Positions 21,613 to 32,867 are shown, counted from the first letter of the stretch. The stretch is DNA of 64,000 nucleotides from Eutreptiella sp. 'Long Island Sound 2002' (GCA_964036045.1 OZ038385.1:26868853-26932852), one strand, 5' to 3'. Translations and numbers: made by a program. Notes: generated from the letters alone by a model not told the origin.

Positions 21613-22695
21613 TCACGCCCTGCTTGCGGGGGGGGGGCTTTGAGGGGTTCGTCGCCTCACCCCCTGTTCGGGTCGCTGGTCGGCCGCGGGTCCCCTTGGC
21701 CGCGTGCCCGCGGAGTTCCGTCCCCCCCGTAGCGAGCCGGCCGCCGACCCTGGGAGGGAGGCGGCGGACGAGCTGGACGCACCGTCTGTTGCCTGGTGGG
21801 GGCCTGTGTGGAGCGCTGCCTGTCGCGCTCGCTCGGCTGGCGTGGGAATGGTGGGGATGTGCGCCCCCTCGGTGCAGGGCCTCTTGGACCGGCGCCGGGG
21901 ATCGGCGGCAGATGATGTCTGTTGGGCCGGCGGGTGGTTGGGGCCTCCATGGCCTCTGTCCATACCCTCGTGGAAGACGACTAGCCGTGCTGCGGGAGGC
22001 GGCGTGCAGCTGCGGCGCCAGGATCGGTTAGGGTTCCTTGTTTCCTGGTGCCGTTGTGGCGTGCCGCCCTGCATCCCTGGGGTATGAGGGCTTCCTCGGT
22101 CCCTCCGCGGGGCAAATGGTTGGAGGGGGCTTCTGTATGTGCCGGAGGGGGAACCCACCCTGGATGGTGGCCCCTGGTGGCGTCCTGGGGAGTTATGGCG
22201 TGCCGTTTGCCTGGGGGGCTCCTGGACCTCTTGGGACCGTGGTCGTCGGTGTCCCAAGGCGTGTCCGTGGTAGCCCGGGGACCCAGGGATGGCCCAGATG
22301 TTGTGCCTTTGAATGGCTGTACGGATGCGCAGGGCCGCGCGTCGGTGCGACGGCAAGTGTAGCCCGTTCGTTTCGTCCGGGCTATAGGTCCCCATATGCG
22401 CCATGAGCCAGGTGGCCTCGTAGTGGCACTGGCCGGGGTGGTCCATAGTGGTGGGGGGTGCATGCGGTTCCGCCCGATGGCCGAAGGCGACGTCCGCCAT
22501 GGTGCGGGTTCCCTCCTCGAGGTGGCGTGAGCTCGAGGTAAGCAGCCACCGGATGCTGACTCCGAGGGCGGGCTGCTCCCCTGTGGTGATTCTTTTGATC
22601 CACAGGTCCAGGTCTTGGGACGCCGCCTGTTCCGCGTGGGCGCTGGGGCGGCAGGCTTTGCCTTCCCAGCGCGCGTAGTCTAGATGCCCCCGCCC
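21613..22695 (-). pseudogene. Minus-strand coding, downstream part of Pro-rich frame
   Basis: This is the same frame as the 535-codon ORF upstream on the minus strand, separated from it only by TGA at 22696-22698. The start reads like ordinary protein (WEGKACRPSAHAEQAASQ, WLLTSSSRHLEEG, HRRAALRIRTAIQRHN). The later part (below about 22250) becomes Pro/Arg/Ser-rich and may be out of frame. There is no recognisable domain. Confidence 0.4.
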
Positions 22696-24303
22696 TCAGG
22701 ATGAGGTGGTCCCCGGTGGCTGGTCGGCAGGCCCGCTAACGGTGTTGGTGCCCGTCTCCACACGCGTTCCGCTACTTTGGGCGCTGTGCCGGGGCGGTTC
22801 GTCCGGGGTCTGGTCCGCTGCCCCGCTTGTGGTCGCGCGCCCGTCATCCGTGGCGGCGGTGTGTTCAGTTCTCGCCCCCAGGGCGGCGTAATCGCGCTGG
22901 AGGTGTGCCTGGCGGTCGTGAGGGGTGTGCCCCCTGTATGGTTGCCGCGTGGCTCCGGGTGGTTGCGCGGGGCGTCGGGCGTTGGGTCTGTGTGGGGAGC
23001 ACTCCTGCAGGACTCCATGAAGGCGTCGAAAGAGTCTTCGTCGCGCTTGGGCGTGTCGGGTGTGGTTGCCCGGGCTTCGGACTCCGCCTGGGCTTGAGGT
23101 GGGCCCCGTGTCGGCGCCTCCCGGGTCGTGGCGTCCCCCGGTGCGCCTGCGTTGCTGCGGCGTGCTTGGGCCGTGGATGGGGCAGCGCCCGCGTGACCCT
23201 CGGTTTGTGGCCCGTGGGCGGTTGGTGGGGGGGGGGGGGGCGGAATGCTCGGCGTTCGGCGTCGGCCCCCCAGGTCCCGTACCGGGTTGGCCAGCGTCCG
23301 GTGCCTCGCTGCTTTCGCGTGCCGTCACGTCCGGCGGGGGATTGGCTGGCGTGCTGGCGTGCTGTTTGTTCGGCTGGCCCGTCACCCCGCTAGGTGTCTC
23401 CGCTATGGGTGGTCCCCGGGCGGTTAGGTCTGCCGCTGGCAGCGGCGCTACTTCCCGCTGCGGGGGGCCCCCCGCTTCCTCCGTGGCGTCAACCGTGGGC
23501 TCCTGGCGTTGTGGCTGGGCGGGCGGTGCGGGCGGCGTGGCTGCGTCGTCTTTTATTGGTGTCGCTGCTCGGGTTTGGGCATCTGGCACGGGTGCCGGCC
23601 CGGCCTGGCCTCCCTCGTGGCCAGCTGGTGCCCGCGTGCCGCCATTACCCTCCGCCGCGGCGGGCCTTGCTGCCAGTGTCCCGCCCTCGGGATGCGGGAT
23701 CCCTGTCGGGAGCTCGTGGCCTGGCGCGTTTGCCCGCGGGGCGTCAGCCGGGACGGTGCCGTGCCTCGGGTCCGGGTCCGGGTCCGGGCTGGGGGCCGGG
23801 TGACTGCCAGATGGTGCCTCGGTGGGCCGTACTGGCGGTCTGGCTGGTGGGTCGTGGCGTTGTTGGGGTGCCGGTTCGGCCTCTGCCGGGGCCGACGGAT
23901 GGTACCACGGGGTCGACGTATAGGGTGTGGCTGGAACCTGGGGACTGGGGCTCCCGGTGGGGATGTGGGCCCGAGGGTGCATGGTGCCGAGGGGTAGCTC
24001 GGGCCGGGCGCTGGTGGCATCAGCCGGGGTAGCGGTACGTGTCTGTGTCGGAGGGCCGTCGGACGGCGTGTGTGTGGGGCCCGCCGTCGGTCGGACTGGC
24101 GGGTTGTGGTGCGGGTGGGGCTCCGGGTTGGCCTGTGTCTGGGCTGCTGGCCGGTGGCCGCGTGTGGACGCATCGGGTGTTGTTTGGGGTTGTGGACCCG
24201 GGTCGCCGGCGGGGCCTGGGCCTGGGCCTGTTTGCAGGCGCATGGTGCCGAGGGGCTGCTCGGGCCGGCCGCTGACGGTCGCTGCATTTGTGTGCCTGGG
24301 CAT
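22696..24303 (-). CDS. Long proline-rich ORF, unknown function (535 aa)
   Basis: An uninterrupted minus-strand frame of 535 codons that is rich in Pro, Thr, Ala and His and probably disordered. It contains a duplicated module of about 260 bp: RPEQPLGTMRL near the N-terminus and RPELPLGTMHP about 85 residues later, each followed by a PQ/TP-rich stretch. Beyond its TGA the frame stays open to 21613. It lies downstream of the LINE on the same strand and may be a structural or linker part of a related element. It could instead be merely compositional, because GC-rich DNA readily stays open. Confidence 0.35.
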   Translation of the reverse strand: MPRHTNAATVSGRPEQPLGTMRLQTGPGPGPAGDPGPQPQTTPDASTRGHRPAAQTQANPEPHPHHNPPVRPTAGPTHTPSDGPPTQTRTATPADATSARPELPLGTMHPRAHIPTGSPSPQVPATPYTSTPWYHPSAPAEAEPAPQQRHDPPARPPVRPTEAPSGSHPAPSPDPDPDPRHGTVPADAPRANAPGHELPTGIPHPEGGTLAARPAAAEGNGGTRAPAGHEGGQAGPAPVPDAQTRAATPIKDDAATPPAPPAQPQRQEPTVDATEEAGGPPQREVAPLPAADLTARGPPIAETPSGVTGQPNKQHASTPANPPPDVTARESSEAPDAGQPGTGPGGPTPNAEHSAPPPPTNRPRATNRGSRGRCPIHGPSTPQQRRRTGGRHDPGGADTGPTSSPGGVRSPGNHTRHAQARRRLFRRLHGVLQECSPHRPNARRPAQPPGATRQPYRGHTPHDRQAHLQRDYAALGARTEHTAATDDGRATTSGAADQTPDEPPRHSAQSSGTRVETGTNTVSGPADQPPGTTSS

Positions 24304-24499
24304 GGTTCCCCTCCCGGTAGGTCATGTCTGGCGCTCCCGGATCGCTGTGGCTGCGTGGTGCTGCGGCTGGTGTCGTTGCGCCGCCCGTTTGGATGCACGT
24401 TCTTGCCGGGGGCTTTGTGGCGTGCCGGCCCCCGATGGCGCCGCAATGCCCGTAGTCGGTGTGGCCCCGGTGGTCTGCGGCCGGTGTGGTGAGTGGACG

Positions 24500-25380
24500 A
24501 TCACGTGGGGGGTGGAGGTGGATGGGCTGGAAGACGTGGCGCGCCGGTCCCCGATGGTGCCAGAGTGCGTACATTTGTGGCCCTGGTTGCGGCTGTGACG
24601 CGCGCCCGGGGCTGGGTGGTGATGGTCGCGGTTATCCGGCTGGAGGTGGAGGAGCTGTGGTGTCGGGCACCTCCGGCCATCATCCTGGCCACTGCCGCAT
24701 TGCCGTACGTGCCTGGCTGCGGCGGTGGGACGAGTTGTTGTTGGGCGCGCCGCGCCACTGGCACAGGTCTGCGGGGGAGGGGTATCCCCCTCCACGTGAG
24801 ATAGGCCGCTATCAGCCTCTCGGGTGCCCCGTCAACCAGGCCCCCGCTGCGGCGGAAAAAATCCCCCCACTCGTTGCCATGGGCGTTTCCATGGCCCACT
24901 CCGCATCCCCCACCAGCCAGCCGAAGGTGAAGGGAGGCGGGTGGTAAGGGTGAGGACGGTGGCGCGCCAGTTATTGCGGTTCATGGGACCAATGGGGCCC
25001 CAACTGTCCGGCAGATTGCCAACGGGGGGTAGGCTGTCCGGTGGCACACCGCTGTAATGTTCGTAGTCTGGAACCCAGATCGTGGGGTCTTCCTGCCCGT
25101 CTGGCAGCGCCCACGTTGGTGCCGCCAGATCCTCCTCGCCGAGGACGTCCAACCACGTAACGTCGGGGCTGTCCCCTAAGTCAGGTGCCCAGACATTCTG
25201 GGCAATCAGGGTGCGCAGTGTGTGGAGTGTGAGGTCGTCGGGTCGGGTTTCGCGCGGCGGCGGAGCTGTGCAGAGGGGGGTGCGGCCGGCGGCAAAGTGG
25301 GCAGGCATGCAGGTGTGCGATGCACTGGCTGCAGAACCAGTGCAGCTGCTCGGTGCTGCCGCAGCCGAGGTCATGCCCAA
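24500..25380 (-). pseudogene. Minus-strand coding downstream of the RING finger
   Basis: Two frames appear to continue one another. The frame covering 25380-24832 reads DDLTLHTLRTLIAQNVW, a DxPDVTWLDVLGEEDLAAPTW segment and WVPDYEHYSG. After a shift near 24850, 24899-24501 reads FFRRSGGLVDGAPERLIAAY. The acidic and tryptophan-rich composition looks like real protein. It overlaps the end of the RING frame in another register, which implies a frameshift near 25250. No family is recognised. Confidence 0.4.
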
Positions 25381-25471
25381 GGAGCGGGGCGTTGTTGTCG
25401 TCGACTATTTCCGAGCAGACGTTGCACGGGTTCCCAGGCCCCCGCGGATATGGGGCTTCACAGGCGGGCAT
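25181..25471 (-). pseudogene. RING-type zinc finger in the LINE tail
   Basis: RING fingers bind two zinc ions and usually recruit ubiquitin-conjugating enzymes. The minus frame has CNVC, a 17-residue loop, then Cys, six residues, HWFCSQC, six residues and CPLC, i.e. C-x2-C-x17-C-x6-H-x2-C-x2-C-x6-C-x2-C. The HWFCSQCI...CPLCRR end is classic RING. The only oddity is a loop between the third Cys and the His a few residues longer than the usual 1-3. It is in the same frame as the coding segment 25855-25511, separated by TAA, so it probably belonged to ORF2 downstream of RNase H. Confidence 0.65.
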
Positions 25472-25510
25472 CCTGAGGAGAGGTACAGGTCGTGGGACAA
25501 TCGGGTTACT

Positions 25511-26231
25511 TTATTGGAGTGTGCGCGCCTTCCTGCAGTGCCCCGTGGTGGGTGGAGCGTTTGCAGTTTCCCGGGGGTTGCCGTGTGTTAGTGTGTGTGG
25601 CTCGTCACTGGGTTGCGCGGGCTGGTAATGGATGAGGAGGTTGTAATACATACGGCGGTCGTGGGAGGTCTGTTGTGCTTCCTGTGTGTACAGCGGGATG
25701 CGGTGCTGTAGCTGTGCATCTGCCCTCTTGACGGCGGCGAGTTGCATGTGACGTACTGTGGCTTTGGGTTCCGGGGCATGGTCGGCGATGACCCTGTAGA
25801 GCTGGAGTGGTACTGCTCCCCTGAGCACCGGTTCCTTGATTTCCGGTTGCCGCATCAGGCGCCAGACTTCATTCGCCGGCGGCGCGGTCGGGCCCCATCC
25901 AGTGTGTTGTCCTATGGTGTCCTCCGGTTTCCACGTGGCCAGGTGGTTGCCTCCCTGAGCCAGCGGGCACTGTTTGAAGTGTTCCCACGTCTCACGTCTC
26001 CGGCCGTTGGAGGTGGCAGGGGCATATGGTGTATGCCGGGGGAATGTCTATACCTCGTCGGTCATACCAGCATGCCACCCTTTCCCGGAGGGGCAGTTGT
26101 TCAAGCAGGAGTTGGGCACGTCGTGTTTGTAGGTGTACCGGTAGCAGGAACGGGCCGAGAGCTGAGAAGTATAACGCGGTTCGCAGCTCATGTTGTAGGC
26201 GGTTCATAAGGCTGTTGTCGGCGTGGCTGCC
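25511..26231 (-). pseudogene. LINE ORF2 region between RNase H and RING
   Basis: Two coding segments are visible. 26231-25992 lies in the RNase H frame beyond TGA 26232 and contains RLQHELRTALYFSALGPFL and ERVACWYDRRGIDIPP. 25855-25511 lies in the RING frame and contains LQLYRVIADHAPEPKATV. A frameshift lies between them. No family is recognised. Position and frame continuity argue that they are the same polyprotein as RNase H and RING. Confidence 0.5.
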
Positions 26232-27214
26232 TCAGATGTGTGCCATGGTGCGGATGGGTTGTGGGTAGTGGTACGCCTGTCCCGTGTCGTTGTAGATCCG
26301 GTCCTCTGGTACCCAGGCCGGTGGCTCCCCGGGGTGCGGGATCGGCGGCAGGTTTTCGAGGTGTGTGTGCATGTGGTCCTGTAGCGGCAGGTCCTCGCCG
26401 TCCGGCATATGCTCGGCAAGCTGGTTGTGGGCGTGTAAGTCTATTTGTCCGTTGCCCAGGCTGTACAGATGGGACTCTTGTTTGACGAGGTGTAAGACGA
26501 CGTGCTTGGGGAGGCGCCTTAAAGCCACCCAGAGGTGTAGGGCTTCGGTGCGCAGGCTGGAGTCGGTGGCCTTGTGTAGGGGCTGTCGGGCCAGTTTGCG
26601 GACGATCTGCAAGTCCACCGTTGCGTCTATTACAACCCACACATGGTGCCTGTCGTCCCGCGGTTGTTGGTGGGCGTCATGGACGGCATCCACGATGATT
26701 GCCAGCGTCTGTAGTTCCCCGTGAGAGGAGGCCCCAACGATGGTGGCCGCTGTGAGGTGGTGTTGGCGTAGTCGGCCCGCCGTGTCCGTCCGCAGCTCCA
26801 AAGCTGCCCCCCACCCTGGCCGCTGGGGTGAGGTTCGGAAGCATCTGCAACGATGACGGTGTTGCAATCGTCTGGGCATGGCAGGCGGCAGCGCGTCGTT
26901 GGCTGGTAGGCGTGGACGTGCGTCCCCTGTTCCGTGGTGGGCCACGGCGTGGTGGTGGCCGGTTGGAGCCTTCGGGTAGCGTAGACGCCTATTCCCTGTT
27001 GGATGATCTCGGTCGCCGCTGGGTTCATGCGTACATAGTCGTTGTTCCCTTCGTCGCCTTGCGTGAGATAGACGTACACATATTGGAGCAGGTACGCCTT
27101 CTTTGGGTGTGATTTGGTCCATTCGATTGTCTGCCAGTCCTGGACTTGGGAGCAGCGGTGTTTAATCGGGTAGGCGGGGGCCTCCGGTGTGGTGCTGCGG
27201 TGTTTGGCCAGCAC
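26232..27214 (-). pseudogene. RNase H domain of the LINE
   Basis: RNase H removes the RNA strand from the RNA/DNA hybrid during reverse transcription. The first aspartate is in DDCNTVIVADASE (about 26850). After a frameshift near 26830 the next segments are SSHGELQTLAIIVDAV (catalytic Glu), VVIDATVDLQIV (second Asp) and GNGQIDLHAHNQL (last Asp, in the place of the usual GNExAD). The whole set spans about 130 residues, normal for the fold. The upstream part (27214-26900) contains WTKSHPKKAYLLQYV. RNase H after RT is typical of LINE groups such as I, R1 and plant L1. Confidence 0.65.
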
Positions 27215-28250
27215 CGGGAAGGTAATGGCTGGGTGTTTGGTGTCCTACATTCCCCGGTGGAACCTCCATTACGCTGCGCTGCTGGGTCCCCGCGCGACTG
27301 TGGCCGTCTCCTCCGCCGAAGCCTGTTCGAAGTGTGTGTGCAGCCACCGGTGTTCTTCTGGGATAGCGCGGGCCGTTGGTGTGTGGTGGTAGCGTGCCAG
27401 CGGTTGGAGGAGAAGCCATGGGGTGGCGAGCGCTTGGGGCCCAAATCTCCAGCAAGTGGTGGGGGTGCCCGTCAGCGCTTTCTGCGGCAGCGGCGGCAGA
27501 AACCGGAACCCCACAGCCGACCGATGGGGAAGTACGTGAGGCATACGGTCTGTTTTGGAGCACGCACAAACGGCCGCTACCACGGGCCTCACCACCGCCG
27601 GAACAAGTGGAGTATGTACCAGGCACCAGGGTCTCAGCGGCACTCCTCCTGGCAACCAAGGGACTCAAAACCACATTGCGACCTGGCAGAGCGCACGGCA
27701 ACTTGTGGATGCTACCGCCCCCCGACTTGTTGGGCCACTCCGGGTGTTGCAGGAAGGGGACATGGTGTGTGCCCACTTGTTGGAGGGCGCGCATCTGGCT
27801 CGGGGTGACTCGTACTAGGTGTAGGGTGGTGCCCAACAGGTCCAGAGTGGTGGTGCTCCCTGTTGGTCCTCCATCCAAATCGGTGTGTAGGACTGCTACA
27901 GGGTCGGTCTCCCTGCACGGATGGTTTGTTTGGATGACATGCTGGTGGAGGGATAGCAGGAGTTGTAGGTGGTTCCATATGCGGGTCCCTATCTTGGTAG
28001 GGAGGCCTCGTTGATGAAGTATGTACTGGGGACAGGTGTTGCGATGGTATTGGGCCTCTGGTAGTGTCAGCGTGAAGACCTCCCTCACCTCCGGTTCATG
28101 ATTGTGCATGAGGCGGTGTAGGTGGGTCGCGGTGTGAGCCGTGTATGCGTTGCGGACGAGGCGATCGATGTTGTCCCCATAGTATGGTGCTGACGGGCGC
28201 ACCTCCGCGGGTAGTGACGTGGGTTGGTGGCCGTTGATGGTCCACGCTCG
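27215..28250 (-). pseudogene. LINE ORF2 linker between RT and RNase H
   Basis: This continues the RT frame past TGA 28251, with YYGDNIDRLVRNAYTAHT, then an HNHEPEVREVFTLTLPEAQ segment and PTKIGTRIWNHLQLLLSL. After about 27700 the coding appears to move to another frame (LARYHHTPTARAIPEEHRW near 27350). It corresponds to the RT thumb and connection region; no separate domain is identified. Confidence 0.5.
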
Positions 28251-30095
28251 TCATACCGTGGCAGCGGCCTCCTGCAGCATTTGTTTGGGGTGCGTTAGGT
28301 GCAGGGCCTGGAACCCTATGGCTGCGTTGAGTACGGCTTGGAGGAAGTGTGCCAGGGCCTGGGTGGAGAGCGCCACGATGCGCGCTATGACCAGTGTCCG
28401 CATCAACTGCCGTATCAGGCTTGGTGGTAGGGTGACCCCGCTGGTGGTGGCCGCTTGTTGGACCCCCAGGTAGGTGGCCGTGCTTACTGGGTTCATGGGT
28501 GGGTCTCCGGGGCGGAGGGGCGGCGGTGGTGCGTTGTGTACCATGGTGGCAGATTTGACGTTGTGCACCAGTAGCTGGTTGCCCTCCAGGTAGTTGGTGA
28601 CATCATGGAGTACTTTGGTGGCCCAGGTCGTGTCCGGGGTGGTTGGTAGGGGCTGACGGGCAGTGGCGGTTACCACCGCCATGTCGTCCGCGAATGCTAG
28701 GAGCGCGGTCCGTAGGGGGTATGGTGCCACGTCTGGGTATGTGCGTCGGATGTAAAAGGCCAACGGGAGGATGACAAGCAGGAAGAGGAATGGGCCCTCC
28801 GCACCCCCTTGTGGGACCCCACTGGTGGGGTGGACCCATGGGGTGGTGCCCACATCCGTTTTCACTGCATACATGCGGGTGGCAAGGTATGCCTGTAGGA
28901 AACCTTGGAAAAGGAGTCCCATGCGTTTCCAGACAGCTCGTAGGAGGCGGTGCGGGGTGTTAGGGAAGGCCCCCTTGACATCAAGGGACATGATGATGAG
29001 GCTGATGGGGTCCATGTCTACCACGGCGTCTTGCATAAATATGGCCTCCAGCGGCGACCTACCCGGTATGGCTCCCCACATCGTGGGCGGTACAGCGCGG
29101 TATACTGCCGGGGCCACCCGTTTGAGGATGAGCATCCAGATGACTTTGGCTTCCGTGGTGGCGCATACTATGGGCCTCCAGTTTTCTGGGTTCGCCGAGT
29201 CGCCTTTCTTGTACAGCGGGTGTACCAGGTTTGCCCAATCCGGTGGTATGTCTGTTTTCCCAATGGCAATTTACGACAGGCGCGCGGCCAAGTGTCTCTT
29301 TAGGTTCAGTGGGAGCCGGCGGTAGAGCTCCGCCGGGAGGCCGTCTACCCCCGGTTTTTTTTCCGGTTGTAGTTTGTACAGTACTTCATCCAGTTCCCGA
29401 ATGGTGAACGGGGTGCGGCGCATGTCTCGTCGCTTTGTCCGGTTGTAGAGTTCCGGCAAATGCCATATCGATTCCTCCGTGTACGCGGATAACTCCCCGT
29501 CCTCGGTGTTGTGTTGGCGTTGGAAGCTGTTGAGGACTTCTTCCAGGACCACCTTGGGGTCGTTGGTCACTGTGCTGTTTTGCAGGCGCACCGCCTTGAT
29601 GCCTCGGTGGCCGGTTTCCCCCAGGACTTTGTCCACGTGCTTTAACGACTTGTAGGGCTTGGGGTTCTGAACGTAGCGTTGCTGTTCTTGTGCCAGCTCC
29701 TTCGCCCGGCGGACGTGCCACTCCCTGAGTTGCCGGCGTGTGGTGTCCAGCCGTGCGGCAATGTTCTGGGCGTCATGCTGGGCCTGCGGGTCATGGGAGT
29801 ATATCGCTGTATGTAGTGCCCATTTGTCGCGCCATATGGCGTTAACGATGGATCGCAGGTCCTGATGCGGGGTGGCATTGTCTTGTGTGCACCGGTGTCC
29901 TCCGTGGAGGCCGCACGCTGTGGCCCCTTGTCGCATGGCAAGGTTGAGGTCCGCCTCGTCCTGTTGGCCCAGGATGCGCTGCACCGTGCGGTAATACGCC
30001 ATCCATCTGTATGTGTCGTGTTCGTCTGGTGGTCTAATAAGTGGTTGTTGGTCATGGTCCATGTCTTCCGTGGAGGCCGGGGGCACTTGAAGCAC
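28251..30095 (-). pseudogene. LINE reverse transcriptase
   Basis: A non-LTR reverse transcriptase for target-primed reverse transcription. Motifs appear in order in one frame: PEKKPGVDGLPAELYRRLP (about 29350), then after TAA 29271 WANLVHPLYKKGD (about 29240) and NPENWRPIVCATTEAKV. These are followed by SLDVKGAFPNTPH (about 28980, first catalytic Asp), SGVPQGGAEGPFLFLL (about 28810) and LLAFADDMAVV (about 28690, catalytic FADD box). The N-terminal part (30095-29400) is the usual charged linker after the endonuclease. The frame is intact apart from TAA 29271-29273 and the terminal TGA 28251-28253. Confidence 0.9.
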
Positions 30096-30824
30096 CTTGA
30101 TTTGTACCTCCAGGGGTCGATGTCCGGTGATCTTGGACGGCAGGTCGTGGTATCACGCCCGCGTTACCCCGACGTGCGCCGGGTCCGCGTAGCAGAGGTC
30201 GATGCGGGAATCTGCCGAGCCTGGTTGCGGTGGTCGGTGTGAGGGTTGGCCTCGTAGGGAGGCTGTGAGGTCCTGTAGGCCCATGTGTTGCATGGCCATT
30301 TGCACCGCTGTGTCCTCGTATGTTTGCCGCCCCCCGCGATCGTTCACCGATGGGGCCGCGTTGAAGTCCCCTATGATGACAGTCGGCCCCATCAGGGCGA
30401 GTTGCCGGTAGGCCTCCATGAGGTGTTTCAGGAATGTCTCCGTGGCGTCTCCAAAGGGGACATGAACGTTGATGACGTTCAGCTGCCACGTCGGGCCGTC
30501 CAGTTTGTACGCTGCCAGGACCTCACTTTTGTGGGATATGGGCACCCCCTTGACCCATGTGGTGCGGTATTGGTGTCCTGTTCTGGTGAGGATGGGGGTG
30601 AGGCCGGGGTGGGTCACTGGGGTTTTGAGGGCCTGTTCCTGCCACAACATGGCGTCTGGGTCACACCTCGCCATGACAGGTACGTCTTGCAGGTCCGGAG
30701 CTTTGGCTGCGTCGTACAGGGCGCCTGGTTCGTTGAGGGACATGAGGGTGATGAGCGCATTGCAGACTTCGTGGGTGTGCGCCCTGGTGGCCCCTGGGGG
30801 GCCCGTTGCGCGGCGTGGTAGTAG
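30096..30824 (-). pseudogene. AP-type endonuclease domain of the LINE ORF2
   Basis: An exonuclease-endonuclease-phosphatase fold enzyme that nicks the target DNA to prime reverse transcription. The motifs are present in the expected order: DPDAMLWQEQ (catalytic Glu, about 30650), NVINVHVP, VIIGDFNAAP (about 30380), SRIDLCYAD (about 30190) and TGHRPLEV (catalytic His, about 30110). TGA at 30153-30155 separates the last motif from the rest in the same frame. The reading frame continues upstream without an ATG to the TGA that ends ORF1 (30825-30827). Confidence 0.85.
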
Positions 30825-32867
30825 TCATTGTCCTAGGCGTAGTTCAAGGTTGATCGCTGTCGTCACCCGTTGCTCCTCGTGTATGTTCGGCTCCTCCAGC
30901 CATGCCTGTGGCACGTCACCTGTCCCGACGGTGCCCGGTGGGACTTGGTTGGTGGGTGTGCGGAGCTGTACCGGGCACTCCGGGAACGGCCTGTTGTCCC
31001 AGGGTTCGAGGTTCTGGGTTTCCGCCTTCTCGCGCCACTCCGGGAGCGCTTGCCATGCGATCTTCAGCTATAGGTTGCCATGCTGGCCTGGCGTGGCCAG
31101 TCTGACCTTTATCTTGCCCCGGAACCATACAAATTGCTTTGGTTGTCCTTTGAGCGTGGCTCCGACTACCCCTTGTACTTCTGCGCCGTCTGGCCATTCG
31201 GGGTGCATGGCGTTATGTTCCGCCACCGTGAAGGCCGGGCACACCTGGGGCTTTGGTTTCGGCTGTGGAGTGGCTAAAACGGTCCCCCAGTGCCAGTGGG
31301 GTTGCTGTAGTCGTTTCTCGTGTGAATGGGTGGACTCTGTCCGTTGTGCCTGTGGCGTTGCGTTGTGCGACCCGCCAGGTGTGTTGGTGGCACGTTAGTG
31401 TCACCGTGGGGGCGTCTGGGGGCTTGTAGATAAAGGTCGTCCAGTCAGTGACCTTCGGACCTTCGGTCTTTCGGTTGTGTTGCTCTGGTGGGCTCGTTCG
31501 CTGCACCAGGTGGTCCACAAGGTCCGGCGTCAGGGTGTCTTCTTTTTCCTGCACCCTGTCCTTACATGCCGTGGGGTGTCCCACGGCATCGTCCCACGCG
31601 TCTGTGGTGGCCGCCAGGGTGTTGGCGGCTAGGGTGATGACATCGTCCGTTAGGCCTTCCACGATAAAGTACTTTTCTCCCGCCAGGGTGGGCGGGAGTT
31701 GGGCTGTGTGTTTCATGGTGAGGTGCAGTAGCGCTCTGTCGGGGCCCGGGGCATTTGGGTCCGCAGGCCTGGGGTCGCGTGTGCCGCGCCTCGCCAACGG
31801 GTGACGTGGTTTGTCGGTGTTGGACAGTCGTGGTCCCATAGCCATGTGGTGCACGTGGTCGAGGGGGACAGCTTGGCCCGCGGTGTCTCCCGCCGTGAGG
31901 TACACTCCCTTGGCGCCTGTTACCGTGTTGAGGTATATACCTGGGAGTGGGGCGGGCTGTGGGGGTAATGGTTGGAACAGGGCGTGGGGGCAGGGGTGCC
32001 CGCAGGGGGGTCCCCGGCCCGGAGCCCTGGGCAGTGGTCATCCATGCCGTGGGGCACGGGGTATAGTATGTAGGGCCCCGCCACCCTGCGCAGCTTTTGA
32101 GGGTTCAGGTTGTTGAACCATCCCCCCGCCCTGATGGTGGAGGAGCCCTGGTCGAGCCAGGTGGCTTGGTCTTGGTCAATGTCGTGGTGCAGGGCCCTTC
32201 TGATGGTGCCCCACGTCCTGCGGTGGGTGGTGTCATCTGGGGTGGGGCACCCCGTATGGATGAGGGGCATCCTGGCGTTTGCGAGAGCGGAGTTAATGAT
32301 GTTGGGGGGCGGGTTGCCGTGGGCACCGGTAGCATTGCTCCCCGCGGATTTGATGCCATGACGGGGCACACGCCTCCCATGGAGGGGTTGGTGCCAGGTT
32401 GGGTCCGGATGCCAGATGGGGGCTGGCAGGTCCCCGTATCGTGCCCAGGTGTATACCGTGTATGCTGTGCCTTCGGTGTCGGCCAGCAATCTGTACGTGG
32501 ACGTCCGTGCTTCGCCGTAGGTGACGAGTACGTTTGAGGTGGGGACGGTGTAGTGGAGGTGTGTGTGCGCTGGGGCGTGTGTGATTTGTACCTCTGGGCC
32601 TTTCGGATTGTGCCCGTGGTCTTCTAGGACGAAGTGTACCATGCATGGGCTGTGGGGCTGAAGGCTGCCGTCTTTGTCGCGTATTGGTGGGTGTGTTTGG
32701 CGCCCTGTCTGCTCTGCTTTGTTGGCGTTGTGGTGGGCGCGTTGCTCGACGAGGACGTTCCGCGTCCAGCTCTGTGGGTCACCCTCCCTTTGCGCCGTGG
32801 CTTGTGCTTCCTTGGCGAGCGCCGTGACGGTGGGCGGCAGTGTGGGTTTGGCGACCATTGGTACCAT
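30825..32867 (-). pseudogene. LINE ORF1 C-terminal part
   Basis: Three segments read like one protein through frame changes. 32867-31920 contains LVEQRAHHNANKAEQTG and TWLDQGSSTIRAGGWFNNL. 31905-31213 contains GEKYFIVEGLTDDVITLAA and KVTDWTTFIYKPPDAPTV. 31200-30825 contains KQFVWFRGKIKVRL and ends INLELRLGQ then TGA. A TAG near 31070 also interrupts it. No known ORF1 domain (coiled coil, RRM or zinc knuckle) is evident. The last frame is shared with the endonuclease, so ORF1 and ORF2 are separated by one TGA. Confidence 0.55.
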
